Shown one piece after another: positions 40,668 through 50,555 of a stretch of DNA of 64,000 nucleotides. The notes under the pieces were generated by a model. It was not told where the DNA came from. It did no database searches and was given only the letters and a program-made list of their open reading frames with translations. Origin of the DNA: Trichomonas vaginalis G3 (taxonomy: Eukaryota; Parabasalia; Trichomonadida; Trichomonadidae). A program made the translations under genes and the position numbers. The stretch's first letter is position 1. Every line of letters begins with the position of its first letter. Location: contig NC_067206.1 in assembly GCF_026262505.1 (NCBI RefSeq), positions 23,265,896 to 23,329,895 of the forward strand. Reading direction: 5' to 3'.

Positions 40668-41452
40668 ACTTGGTGGAAAGTATGAATGTTCTACGTTAAA
40701 CCTCAATAATATTGGAACATTACTACATCAGCTCTTGAAGGAGAACTTTATATCAGAGATAGAAGCAAATGCTGCAGGTATTGTTGAAATGCACTATGAC
40801 TTCTTCTTGACAAACATAAAGAATCTTACGAAATAAAGATGTATGATTTAACAGAATATGAAGGCTTAACGATGTCAGATGTAAAGAAAGGCAAACCAAA
40901 AAAGAGACCATATAGAGATGAAAGCACACTGACAAATGACCAGAAAGCCATTTTGGAAGCTCTTAAGCAAACAGGAAACCCAGCACTTATAGAAAGCTTT
41001 GGAAAGATAATGGTGAAAAGAAGTTTTATAAGAAGAGAAGCGGTCAGTTCTGGAAGTATCTTTGCACATTACCTATAAATCTTGAACGCTACCAAATCTT
41101 CAATGAACTGAACAAAAGAACTGCAACACTTATGACAGAGGACAATTGTTTCGTTTATGCTTGCATTCAGGCTGGAGTAAATGAAGAAACTATTGACCAC
41201 ATGAGAGAAGTCATTCGTGTTAGAGACTTTCCTCAAAGTAAAGTACAAGAAATTTCTGACGCAACAGGTATAGCATTTAATGTTACCATTGGTTATTTCA
41301 ATGACTCAAGACATAATGAAATAAAGAGATATATACCAAAAGAATGCGAAACTGTTAGAACTATTGACTTACTTCTTGTTGAAGACCACTACATGCTAAA
41401 TGAAAGATTACCAATGACAACATACTTCATTCGAAACTATATAGAAATCTGA
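40654..41452 (+). pseudogene. Middle segment of the polymerase gene with frameshifts; Cys/His domain
   Basis: Three frames (40654-40836, 40839-41078, about 41040-41452) run on from one another with no gap. The last begins before its ATG (..FWKYLCTLPINLERYQIFNELN..) and holds NCFVYACIQAG and LLVEDHYML. A Cys and His block of this kind often precedes the exonuclease domain in Maverick polymerases. Its activity is unknown to me. Another shift at about 41450 leads into the polymerase proper. Confidence 0.5.
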
Positions 41453-41466
41453 AGGAGTGTGGTGGA

Positions 41467-43398
41467 ATGAACATTGAGAAACAGATGAAGATTTATACAA
41501 AGAGAGAAGATAAATATGTAGTTCGTTATGATAGAACAACACCGTTATGGGATGTTATGAAAACATTGTGGGAGTGCAAATATTTCGAACCTATTTCTTA
41601 TGGAGAACTTTTCACATATACTACTGACTTATATAAACAGAACCTTGCACCATTTAAAGATTTGACATATGCTCCAAAGTATTGTGTACAACTGAAGAAG
41701 AAAGCAGAGTCAAAAGAAGTAAATAAAGCTAAATGTAAATTCATACCTGAGCACGTTTTCTTTGCTGACTTTGAGTGTAGTACGGATGGCTTTCATAAAG
41801 CTTTTAACATCTGTTATGACAGTGAAGATGGTTCAGTTAGTGAAAGCATTTGGGGTCAAAACTGTGCAACAGAATTTTTGGAAAGACTTCCTGACAAGAG
41901 TTTAATATATTTCCATAACCTCAGTTATGACATAAACTTCATCTTAAGACACATGACAGAAGTGAAAGGAACTCCCATCATTAAAGGTTCACGAACAATG
42001 CAAATAACTGGTTTATATAAAGGACGGGCAATTATTATAAAAGACTCTTACAGTGTTATAAATAAGAAGCTTAAACTATTTCCTGCTATGTTTAACTTAC
42101 AAACAGGACCGAAAGAAGTATTTCCATATAACTACTACAGCAGTGTTTTGTTAGCAAATGACAACAGAACTGGTGTCATTTCTGAAGCATGTAAGTTTAT
42201 CCATGATGCAGATACATTTATGAAGAACATAGATTCCATCAAAGGTTGCAGAATAGATGAAAACCACTTCGACTTAGAAAAATATAGCACGTTTTACTGC
42301 AAACAAGATGTAAGAATTTTAAGAGAAGGTTTTGTAAAGTTCCGCAATGACTTATTGAAAGAGTTTGATTTAAACGTTTATGACTACGTTAGTATTTGTT
42401 CTATTGCTAACAAATTGTTTGAGAACAGAGTATACTTCCCGAATGGAAATCTTTATGACCTCTCAAATAAACCAAGAGAATTTATTTCGAGATGCATTCA
42501 AGGTGGAAGATGTATGTTGTCAGATAACATGAAACAAAAGAGCAAAAAGAAACTCATTGCTGACTTCGACACTGTTTCATTATATCCTTCAGCTATAGCA
42601 AGACTTTATACTTTAGAAGGAATTCCAAAAGTATTGAAGGAAGAAATGTTAAGCACAGAGTATCTCATGAGACATTTATTCGATGATGACCAAAAGGAAC
42701 CCATTGGTGAAAAGTTTATGTCTGGCTTCTTTGTTCTCATTAAGATAACAGAGATTGGTATACCCAGACACTTTCATTTAATAGTTTGCGACCCTGAACT
42801 AAATCCAGAACTTAACGTTCCAAGAAGTTCAAACACTTGCTGTCTCATGTATGTTGACCATATAACATTACAAGACCTCATAAAATATCAAGGTGTCAAA
42901 TGTGAAGTGTTGCAAGGATACTATTACGATGGAAACAGAGATATGAGAATAAGAGATGAAGTAAAGAAGTTGTTTGAGTTAAGGTTAAAGTATAAGAAAG
43001 AAGGAAACCCCTTACAAGAAATTATAAAACTCATTCTGAACAGCATTTATGGCAAAACTATTCTATCTCCTATTGAGTCAAAAATAACCATAGTAAATGA
43101 CAAAGATGCTATAAGATATGCTATAAGAAATTACAACCATATAGTGAAGTTCGAAGGTTTGGATGGTTCAGATAAAACTATTTTCAAGCTAACGAAAAGC
43201 ATTTGCAGACACTTTAACTTCTGTCCACTTGGTGTTAATATTCTGTCTATGTCAAAACGTATTATGAATGAAGTATTCTGTACTGCAGAGGATGGGACTT
43301 CAAATTTTACCAGGATACCGACAGTATGCACTTATATAATGAAGACATCCCAAAGCTTGCAGCAGAGTTTAAGAAGAGATATGGTCGCGAACTTATAG
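41467..43398 (+). CDS. Protein-primed family B DNA polymerase, exonuclease and polymerase core
   Basis: All expected motifs are visible. Exo I FFADFEC (D101, E103), Exo II HNLSYD (N151, D155), Exo III YCKQD (Y277, D281), Pol A DFDTVSLYPS (D368) and Pol B KLILNSIYG (K521-G529). The insertion between A and B includes a TPR-like region, as in protein-primed enzymes. The frame shifts just before motif C, so the final residues in this frame are spurious. The enzyme would replicate the linear element from its ends. Confidence 0.85.
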   Translation: MNIEKQMKIYTKREDKYVVRYDRTTPLWDVMKTLWECKYFEPISYGELFTYTTDLYKQNLAPFKDLTYAPKYCVQLKKKAESKEVNKAKCKFIPEHVFFADFECSTDGFHKAFNICYDSEDGSVSESIWGQNCATEFLERLPDKSLIYFHNLSYDINFILRHMTEVKGTPIIKGSRTMQITGLYKGRAIIIKDSYSVINKKLKLFPAMFNLQTGPKEVFPYNYYSSVLLANDNRTGVISEACKFIHDADTFMKNIDSIKGCRIDENHFDLEKYSTFYCKQDVRILREGFVKFRNDLLKEFDLNVYDYVSICSIANKLFENRVYFPNGNLYDLSNKPREFISRCIQGGRCMLSDNMKQKSKKKLIADFDTVSLYPSAIARLYTLEGIPKVLKEEMLSTEYLMRHLFDDDQKEPIGEKFMSGFFVLIKITEIGIPRHFHLIVCDPELNPELNVPRSSNTCCLMYVDHITLQDLIKYQGVKCEVLQGYYYDGNRDMRIRDEVKKLFELRLKYKKEGNPLQEIIKLILNSIYGKTILSPIESKITIVNDKDAIRYAIRNYNHIVKFEGLDGSDKTIFKLTKSICRHFNFCPLGVNILSMSKRIMNEVFCTAEDGTSNFTRIPTVCTYIMKTSQSLQQSLRRDMVANL

Positions 43399-43820
43399 GA
43401 AAGAACCTTGGTCAATTTCATAGCGACTTTGCAGAAATAACACCTGGAAAACAAAGTTTAGCTTATAAAAGTATTTTCTGTGGAAAGAAGACCTACATAG
43501 ACTTACTCACTAACGATTTAAATGAAGTTGCATTTCACTGCAGAATGAAAGGCGTGAAGCAAGATGTTATTGCTTTAACCGCTAATGAAATGTTTCCTGA
43601 AGCTATACAATGCTATTACAATGAAGATAAGAACATTCACATACCTGTTGGAACATATGACAAAGACTCTGAGTTCAGTTTAATGAAACTTTACAAAGCA
43701 CTTTATGATGGTCAAGAGATTGCATTCGACTTATGTAAGTCATGTCAACCTTGCTTTGCTGAAAAGTTCAACTTTTCAATAACGACTAAAACAAGCTTTA
43801 TTCGTAAGTTGAAGTTCTGA
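43308..43820 (+). CDS. DNA polymerase C-terminal segment with motif C
   Basis: The frame carries YQDTDS (43308-43325), the catalytic motif C, then KLAAEFKKRYG and SLAYKSIFCGKKTYIDLLTN, the conserved thumb-region ending of Maverick polymerases. It is offset by one base from the core frame in the T-run near 43304. A twin mini-hairpin follows the stop (43827-43851). Confidence 0.75.
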   Translation, partial: YQDTDSMHLYNEDIPKLAAEFKKRYGRELIGKNLGQFHSDFAEITPGKQSLAYKSIFCGKKTYIDLLTNDLNEVAFHCRMKGVKQDVIALTANEMFPEAIQCYYNEDKNIHIPVGTYDKDSEFSLMKLYKALYDGQEIAFDLCKSCQPCFAEKFNFSITTKTSFIRKLKF

Positions 43821-43826
43821 GGTCAT

Positions 43827-43851
43827 GGGCTTCGCCCTTGCCGCTAGCGGC
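43827..43851. repeat. Twin mini-hairpin, intergenic
   Basis: GGGCTTCGCCC and GCCGCTAGCGGC two bases apart, between the polymerase and the convergent penton-like gene. Confidence 0.75.
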
Positions 43852-43917
43852 TTATTTTTGTCAGCAATGAGGTCATGAATGAGGTCATTCGTGATAAAAA
43901 TAAAGCTAGCGTAGATT

Positions 43918-44775
43918 TTACAATACTGCGATGGTAGAGTTTAAGAGTTGTGCTTCAATGTAGAGACAGTCCTTATGGTCTGGAGGCAAGAACACTGGAC
44001 ATTTATGGTCATGAGTGGAGAACATGTCTATCCAAAACTCACGATTGAAGCCAGTTAATTTATAGTATTTAGGGTTAGAAAGTGGTGAAGTTCTTGTATG
44101 ACCAATGAACTCATTTTCAACTCCCTTACTTAAGTTTGAATATAATATAGCTTGCTTTCTATCCCAAATGCCAGGTGTTACAATCTTTGAAAATTCATTT
44201 TTCCTCGGAAGCATTGCATCATAATTGAAAACATTCTTAAAATCATCACTTGGTTCGGAGATTTGAAATCTTATACGTAATGGATTTTCTTTCTCTTTAG
44301 CGACTTCATTGAATGGTGAGAATACAATGAATTGACAGTCATGAGTTCCATCTTCATTTTCATTAAATTCATAATGAAAGTCTATAAGTTGTGGCTGACT
44401 ACCTTCTTCTTTCAGTTGTGCAAGAAACTCACGTAAAGGCTGTAAAGTTTGTACTTCAATATTGAACTTTTTCTCGAACATCTCATTAAATGAAATCATA
44501 CATTGCAACAATGTTGTATCGTCTTTAAAGTATTTGTATATGTGAATGTTTTGGGCGCTTAAAGACTGTTCGTCATTTTCTATCTCGACTTGAAGTATAA
44601 AGTCAACCTTTCTGAAAGCACGTGTTATATACATAGATGTTATGCCAATGTACTTCTCTTCATTTATGTTCACAATCCAGTCTGTTGGAAACTTAAACGT
44701 TACTCTGTTCCCCTTTATTTTGACGTCAGGGTTTTCACTACTGAACGCAACAGATAAAGGTATTTGTCTATACAT
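43918..44775 (-). CDS. Penton-like minor capsid protein paralogue, 285 aa
   Basis: Starts MYRQIPLSVAFSSENPD. It shares with 28223 the early W-x-x-x-(I/V)..EK block, GIWDRKQ, NPKYYKLTGFN and KDCLYIEAQLL near the end. Beta-rich throughout and without a membrane segment. It probably forms vertices or another minor capsid position beside the major capsid protein encoded at 45567. The leader TTTTTATCCGAAC lies about 5-15 bp before the ATG. Confidence 0.55.
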   Translation of the reverse strand: MYRQIPLSVAFSSENPDVKIKGNRVTFKFPTDWIVNINEEKYIGITSMYITRAFRKVDFILQVEIENDEQSLSAQNIHIYKYFKDDTTLLQCMISFNEMFEKKFNIEVQTLQPLREFLAQLKEEGSQPQLIDFHYEFNENEDGTHDCQFIVFSPFNEVAKEKENPLRIRFQISEPSDDFKNVFNYDAMLPRKNEFSKIVTPGIWDRKQAILYSNLSKGVENEFIGHTRTSPLSNPKYYKLTGFNREFWIDMFSTHDHKCPVFLPPDHKDCLYIEAQLLNSTIAVL

Positions 44776-44799
44776 TTAGTTCGGATAAAAATAAACCAT

Positions 44800-45060
44800 T
44801 TACTCTTTCTTTGCTTCAGCTTCTTTAGCTTTTGCTTCAGCTTCTTCTCTAGCTTTCTTCGCCAGCAAACGTGGGTTCTTTTGTCTTCCAGCAGCTAATG
44901 CAGCAAGTTGTTTTTCACTAAGTTTTCTCTTTGGTCTCTCTGGCTTTTGTTCTTGTTTTTGTTCCTTCAGTTCGGATAAAATTTGCTCACGAATTTCTTT
45001 CTTCAATGCTTCAACATCTATGACCCCTTGGGTCTTGTCCGTAGGGCTTGTCTGAGTCAT
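44800..45060 (-). CDS. Lys/Glu-rich coiled-coil protein, 86 aa
   Basis: Residues 15-45 and 65-86 are charged helices (ALKKEIREQILSELKEQ.., AREEAEAKAKEAEAKKE) around a basic core KRKLSEKQLAALAAGRQKN that resembles small nucleic-acid-binding motifs. The N-terminal TQTSPTDKTQGV overlaps a degenerate hairpin pair (45022-45034 and following). TTTTTTATCTGCAG lies just upstream of the ATG. Function unknown. Confidence 0.5.
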   Translation of the reverse strand: MTQTSPTDKTQGVIDVEALKKEIREQILSELKEQKQEQKPERPKRKLSEKQLAALAAGRQKNPRLLAKKAREEAEAKAKEAEAKKE

Positions 45061-45105
45061 TTGACTGCAGATAAAAAACTAAATTAAAACTTTAACCGAT
45101 GTAAA

Positions 45106-45539
45106 ATGAGCTTGTCAAAATCAGAGCGAGAGTCTATTATATTAAATGACGCAAGAGGAATACAACATCCTTTCTATTACGTAAGTCAGAGTAAAGATGG
45201 TAAAATATACGTAAGAAAAAGAAAGGTTCCATTAGCGAATGCAGAGAGCGACAACATTAAGGTGCATGGCAAGGGTGAAGTCCACGAAGCCCATATAAAA
45301 CCTTCTGTTCAAACTGAAAAGTCAATAGAACAAGAAGAAAAGAAGCCAGATGTCTTTCAATAACGAACCAAGAGCTTATTGCAAAGTTCGTGAATTTCAT
45401 TGAAAAGCAAACCGAGTCAAAGAACCCTGACCCGCCAGTGAAAGAAGTTGAGACAAAAGAGAATGTACAGTTCATTGAAAATGTCAAGAAACAACTTCCA
45501 CCACGAATGCCAAGAAGAAGAGTGAGAATAATGAAGTAA
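45106..45539 (+). CDS. Hypothetical basic protein, about 144 aa, one frameshift
   Basis: The first frame (45106-45363) begins MSLSKSERESIIL and includes HPFYYVSQSKDGKIYVRKRK, a module like GFYVHTMKDGRVQFRKIK of the gene at 47665. A shift near 45355 leads to a second stretch (..QELIAKFVNFIEKQTE.. ending MPRRRVRIMK) that stops at 45539. Position just before the capsid gene and the basic tail suggest a virion or scaffolding role, which is inferred. Confidence 0.45.
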
Positions 45540-45566
45540 ATAGATATTTTTATCTGAAGTAAATAC

Positions 45567-47139
45567 ATGCAGAACGAACAGCTAAACGAATTTACTCCAG
45601 CAGAGCATATTCATCAGATTCGCTCATATTTCGATATCATAGACAATGCAGTTCAAATTGGTGACACTAATAGAAAATATTCTGACGCAAAGATTCCATC
45701 ACAACCTGGAACTGCTAAAGATAACACATGGGTAACATTCAATCTCTCACCTCCTGGTGAAAATATGTTGGACCTTTACAATACATTCATTACGTATAAA
45801 ATGGAAGGTCAATTTATTTAGATAAAGAAATTGGTTCAGGTTCCAATAAAACAAACCCACCAGGATTTTGGATTGGTTTCGATGACGCTTTCTATGCAGT
45901 TGCTGGATATCAAATCCTTGCAAATGGTCGTATCGTATATTCTCAAGACAACGCAAGAGAAGAAGCATATATAACTTCAAACTCACAAACTACCGAACAA
46001 ATAAAGAAAGTAGATGTTTTCTCAAAGACTCGACATGAAGATGTATGGAGTCATTCGGGAACATGCAGAACAGGACAAATTGTTAGTGGTCCAATTACAG
46101 CAGGAAAATCATTTGATTTTAAGCTTCGTTTAAGAATTCCTGTTAGAAGATTCCTTCCATTAGAAGCTATTCGATTTATTCCAGCTTTTGCAGGAAACAT
46201 TCAGCTTAAAGTAAAGTTCAGTAGCGACGCCTTACAATGCACATCTATATCTGTAAATGATATCATTGCTTTCAATCCAACTCTTAAAGTTGCATTTGCT
46301 TCAGATTCAAATCCACCGACAAATAAATTTGTTCCATGGAATGAACCATTCACTATGATAACGAAGGCAGTAGAAGCTAGTGGAACAGTTACTATTACAA
46401 CTGTAACCAGCAACTATTTCGAACAAAGATGGATTTTAATGAATGTTTCATTCATCCAAAGTCATTCTCTTTAGACCCTAACATTTATACAGAACTTGTA
46501 GAACATTATACAAACGAGGCTTTATGTTTTCCTGTTAAAGTTATGGATTGGATTCCTATGGACGGTTCATTCTCAAAGAATACAGATAGTTCAAGTGCAA
46601 CATTTACAGCAGCTTATACGCCTATTAATGTTAAAAGTATTTGGGCACTATTTAGAAAGAAAGACAACTATTATGTTAATTTTGAGAACCCTAAGTTTAA
46701 ATATCTTCAGCTTTCCATGGGAGCTTATGGAAATATACCTGCAGAACCTGAAAAATCATATGGACCTGTATTTTATGAAATGGTTGCGAACGCCTGCAAT
46801 ACAAACAATGATATGATTGGATTTAATGAAGATGTTATGAGGTCATTGGTGGATGATGGTAGTGTGGAACATAAATGGGATAGCTATGACAACACACATT
46901 TCTTATGTGGTTTTCCAACAGAAGTAGACTTTTGCTTCCAGCAAGGTCAAACATCTACTGCTCCAATAACATACAAATTGTCTGTTAAAGGACCTATTGA
47001 ACTAGCAACTGAAAACGTACCAAAGCCACTTATTGGATTTATGAGGGATTGTTGCTTTGCCATTCAGGTGCGTGCTAATGGAATCCCAATAATAAGATTA
47101 GATGACTATAACTTAGCTACGGACGACAGTGAGGAATAA
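45567..47139 (+). CDS. Major capsid protein (double jelly-roll type), about 520 aa, two frameshifts
   Basis: Three consecutive frames, 45567-45821 (MQNEQLNEFTPAEHIHQIRS..), about 45820-46430 (..FWIGFDDAFYAVAGYQIL.. RFLPLEAIRFIPAFAGNIQL..) and 46429-47139 (..HYTNEALCFPVKVMDWIP.. ..IGFMRDCCFAIQVRANG..), make up one gene of the size, position and beta-rich character expected of the Maverick capsid protein. The leader TTTTTATCTGAAG lies 15 bp before the ATG. The first junction is in a T-run near 45820, the second near 46430. Confidence 0.65.
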
Positions 47140-47169
47140 AGGATGAACGTTTATTTTTAAAGCTTATAA

Positions 47170-47625
47170 ATGAGTTCTTCATCAAGCTCTCGTGAACCTT
47201 CACCATCTATGAAACAAACTTTACCAAACGATTATGGAGCACCTATTGAATATTTCTTACGAGCTGCACAATGGCAAAGAGCAGTCTCACCAAGGTTAGG
47301 TGTTCCACCAGCTCCTGTCAAAAATAGCATTTGGTCAAGTCCTTATATAAAATATGGTCTCCCACTAGGTTTGCTAGCTACAGCAGGAGCAGTTATGATG
47401 TTGAAAAGAAATAAAGCAAATGTTATAAATAATACTGAAGTAGCTGAAGTTAAACAAACTCCAACATCATCACAAACAACACCTTCACAAACAACACCTT
47501 CAATGACTCCTGAACCTATGAAAGTACAAACTCCTGTTCAAAAGTCAACTCCTAAACCGACTCCAACATTTAAACCAGAACCCACGCCTCAAATAAATCG
47601 TAAAACTCCTGCGTTTCCTTACTGA
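47170..47625 (+). CDS. Single-pass membrane protein with Pro/Thr-rich tail, 151 aa
   Basis: Ser-rich N-terminus (SSSSSSREPSPS), then about residues 58-77 a hydrophobic segment (YIKYGLPLGLLATAGAVMML) followed by KRNK, which sets the topology, and a low-complexity Pro/Thr/Gln tail with repeated SQTTPSQTTPS. Directly downstream of the capsid gene. Perhaps a membrane-interacting virion protein. Confidence 0.55.
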   Translation: MSSSSSSREPSPSMKQTLPNDYGAPIEYFLRAAQWQRAVSPRLGVPPAPVKNSIWSSPYIKYGLPLGLLATAGAVMMLKRNKANVINNTEVAEVKQTPTSSQTTPSQTTPSMTPEPMKVQTPVQKSTPKPTPTFKPEPTPQINRKTPAFPY

Positions 47626-47664
47626 AAAAATAACGTTATTTTTATTTAATATTAAAATTTTTAT

Positions 47665-47910
47665 TTGATTGAAATGACGACTAAAGTCACTGAAGCAATG
47701 AAACAAAAATTTTTGGTAGAATACATTAAATCAGGAACTATTCCAGAAGGTTTTTACGTTCATACTATGAAGGATGGTAGAGTTCAGTTTAGAAAGATAA
47801 AGCAACCATTAGATAGAGAAGGTATATTAAGGAAGATTAAACTTCATGAGGACAACATTGCTGAACTTAAGAAGAAGTTAGAAGAGTTGGAGAAAGGAAG
47901 AGAGTTATAA
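47665..47910 (+). CDS. Small conserved Maverick protein, 81 aa
   Basis: MKQKFLVEYIKSG, then GFYVHTMKDGRVQFRKIKQPL, then a coiled-coil end (NIAELKKKLEELEKGREL). Nearly identical to the terminal gene of element C (51670-51906). Its last codons lie in the terminal inverted repeat. Function unknown. The terminal position and conservation suggest a role close to the DNA end. Confidence 0.55.
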   Translation: MIEMTTKVTEAMKQKFLVEYIKSGTIPEGFYVHTMKDGRVQFRKIKQPLDREGILRKIKLHEDNIAELKKKLEELEKGREL

Positions 47911-48618
47911 AGTAATGAATTCAAGTGGGTGAAAAAACAGGTGAAAAAAGAGGTGAAATCTCACCTCTTCACCTAAATTTATTTTTGTGCTATGTTTTCA
48001 TACGTGTGGGAGTGGTGATATCATTAATTTTTAAGTTTATTTTTTATTTTATTTTTATATAAATGACGAAAACTATTGAGATAACAAACTACAACGGTCA
48101 TGAGTTCAAGAATTTGTTCTTCGTTCCTCGTGAAAATACATTCTATCAGATACGAGGGAGAAAGGGTAAAGTTAGTTTGAGCGTTTACGACAACAAACAT
48201 AATGGGAGATATATAAAAGCAATAGATACAAACGGTAAGCGTGTTTCATTAGCTTTGTCAAAACTTACATACATTTATTTTGACAGTGATTTTGACTCTG
48301 ACGATTGGAGTGACAGCAGCGATACTGAAGAATATGAACTATTGTGTGAAGCACAGCAATGGGAAGCGCTGCAATACTTTTGTAAATGAGAATATTAGTG
48401 GGAACGTTAGTGAGAACGTTTATTTTTTCATTAGTGAAGTCGTTAGCGAAAATGTTAGTGAGGTGAAGTGGTTGGCGGCTTTGTAAATATTTAAGGTTAA
48501 GTTAGTGTTGTCGTTTGTGTTGTAAAATATACGTTAGTGGTTTTGTAAAGTGTCAAATTCACAAGTATTGGGTAAGGTGGAACGCAGTGCCACAGTACCC
48601 AAGACTTGTATACTAACT
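47894..48618 (-). repeat. Right terminal inverted repeat of Maverick B
   Basis: Inverted match of 26782-27506, including the 108-residue gene and the AGGTGA hairpin (47929-47976). Confidence 0.9.
48063..48389 (+). CDS. TIR-borne 108-aa protein, right copy
   Basis: Identical to the left-repeat copy at 27011-27337. Identity of the two arms indicates recent transposition or ongoing gene conversion. Both copies point outwards, towards the element ends. Confidence 0.6.
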   Translation: MTKTIEITNYNGHEFKNLFFVPRENTFYQIRGRKGKVSLSVYDNKHNGRYIKAIDTNGKRVSLALSKLTYIYFDSDFDSDDWSDSSDTEEYELLCEAQQWEALQYFCK

Positions 48619-50555
48619 CCTTACTCTACTCGAACACATTACGCAGCCCTGGTCACTCAAAGGCCAGGGCATACAATTACAAAATAGTAGAGTGAGGCTC
48701 TTCTAATTTCTTCCAATCACAAGGGAAGATCTTAGAAGAGCCTTACTCTACTCGAACACATTACGCAGCCCTGGTCACTCAAAGGCCAGGGCATACAATT
48801 ACAAAATAGTAGAGTGAGGCTCTTCTAATTTCTTCCAATCACAAGGGAAGATCTTAGAAGAGCCTTACTCTACTCGAACACATTACGCAGCTCCTGTTCA
48901 ACAATGAGCAGGTCTTACCACTTTGAGAGGCTTTCGCTCGAGTTCTGATGCAGATCCCAACGCGAGCGAGAGTCTCTCAAGCAAGCTTCTAATTTGTAGC
49001 TAGAGTTTCACTCTTATGAACTGGCAGCCAATTTGAGGAGTAGGGGTAATTTTAGCTAAAAGTGACACACCCGTGAAGGGTGTGATTACCGATCGGTAAT
49101 TTCGACAGTTTAGAATTTAAAATTTTTTATGGAACTGTTGCGAGTTTCATAAAGAATTTAAGGAATATAAGCAAAGATTTGAATCAAAATCTTAGACCTA
49201 AGCCGCTCGATTCGCTCGCGGCTTTCTTTATTATTTTAAATTTGCATATTCCATCAAAAGTTCATAAGGTAAAAAATTTCGTTTATTTTTACTAAGAAAA
49301 AAAAGTTTTTGATAATAAAATTTATTTTATTTCGAAAAAGTTGCAATAATCGTAAAAGGGTATTGATAGGCTTGCTAAAGTAACTAATTTTAGCTGTCAA
49401 ATACTTTTGTATTTTAAGTAAATTAGTATAAATTTGTTTTTACTTTTTATTTCGAAAAAGTAGCAATAATCGTAAAAGGGTATTGATAGGCTTGCTAAAG
49501 TAACTAATTTTAGCTGTCAAATACTTTTGTATTTTGAAGTAAATTAGTATAAATTTGATATTATTTTAACTCCCTTTGAAAACCTCAATTTTCCATACAG
49601 AGGGAACGGGAATAGCATCCAATATTCCCTGAGAATGGTTGCGCATTCTCAGTTCCCTCTATATTTCGAACGAAGCTCTCATCAGTCTTTTTTTTAATAC
49701 TAAACGTTTTTTTCCCTGTCACTTTTAGCTAAAATTTGGGTTTGCCGCCAATTTGAGAGACTTTCGCTCGAGATCTAATGAAAAATCAGAACTCGGCCAA
49801 AAATCGCCCAAACAGGCTTGTAATTCGTAGCTCTAGTATTGATCGTATGGATGTGTAGCCAATCTGAGAGACTTTCGCTCGATGTCTGATGCAATATCAG
49901 ACATCGAGCGAAAGTCACTCAAAACAGCTTAGACATGTCTATTTTGACGGCATTAAATGATTTCATAGGAAATGTCTCAGTTGTTAATTAAGTTCACGTG
50001 AGCTTTTATGAATGAAAATAAGTAAAAAAAGAATTTTCTCAAAAAAAATTGTGTACGCATTGAAATTTTTATCTATAAATTTAGATATGTCGTCAATAAT
50101 ATAATATAATTTTAAATTCGTGGAGTACACTTGGGATAATTGAATATGGGCTACTCCATCCCAACCTCTCAAACTTCCTCTGAATTTGGACAAGGTATCC
50201 CAATCCCAAAGACCTATCTGAATAAAATGAAATAAGTATATTATATATATTATTTATTTGCTAATAATGAGCATAAATCGCTAAAATTATGAAGAAATTA
50301 AAAATTAAAAATTAAAAATTAAAATTAGAAAAAATTGTTGATTTAATGAGAGAATATTGTATAAAAATAGAATTATTAGCTAAAATACGTATTAATTTTA
50401 TGATATTTCAATCACATTAACGAAAATCGCCCATTTTTAATTCAAATGGGCGGGAAAAAAATAAAATTCCAAAAAAATTGAATTGGGGAAACGATAGGGG
50501 ATGGGATATGAGAAGCCCCATATGTTTGGGAATTTTTCGCATCACTACATTGATT

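Larger units (their letters stand above)
26782..48618. mobile_element. Element B: complete 21.8-kb Maverick/Polinton
   Basis: Terminal inverted repeats of 725 bp start AGTTAGTATACAAG and are flanked by the 5-bp duplication CCTTA (26777-26781 and 48619-48623). It encodes the Maverick hallmark set: FtsK/HerA-type packaging ATPase (29121), rve integrase (35140), protein-primed family B polymerase (about 39981-43820), major capsid protein (45567) and penton-like proteins (28223, 43918). It also has a tail-fibre-like gene and KilA-N. I found no adenain-type protease. Several core genes carry single frameshifts. Confidence 0.9.
26547..50547. mobile_element. hAT-like element, copy 2, interrupted by Maverick B
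   Basis: Left part 26547-26781 and right part 48619-50547 together equal copy 1 (2159 bp once the 5-bp Maverick duplication is removed) and are nearly identical to it. The flanks CATTGATT (26539-26546 and 50548-50555) give an 8-bp target duplication different from that of copy 1. This was therefore an independent, recent transposition, followed by Maverick insertion. Confidence 0.8.

Noticed and set aside
26782-48618. Adenain-type cysteine protease expected in a Maverick
   Set aside because: No frame showed a convincing His-Asp-Cys arrangement. The Cys/His block at 41140-41410 belongs to the polymerase leader and I will not call it a protease.
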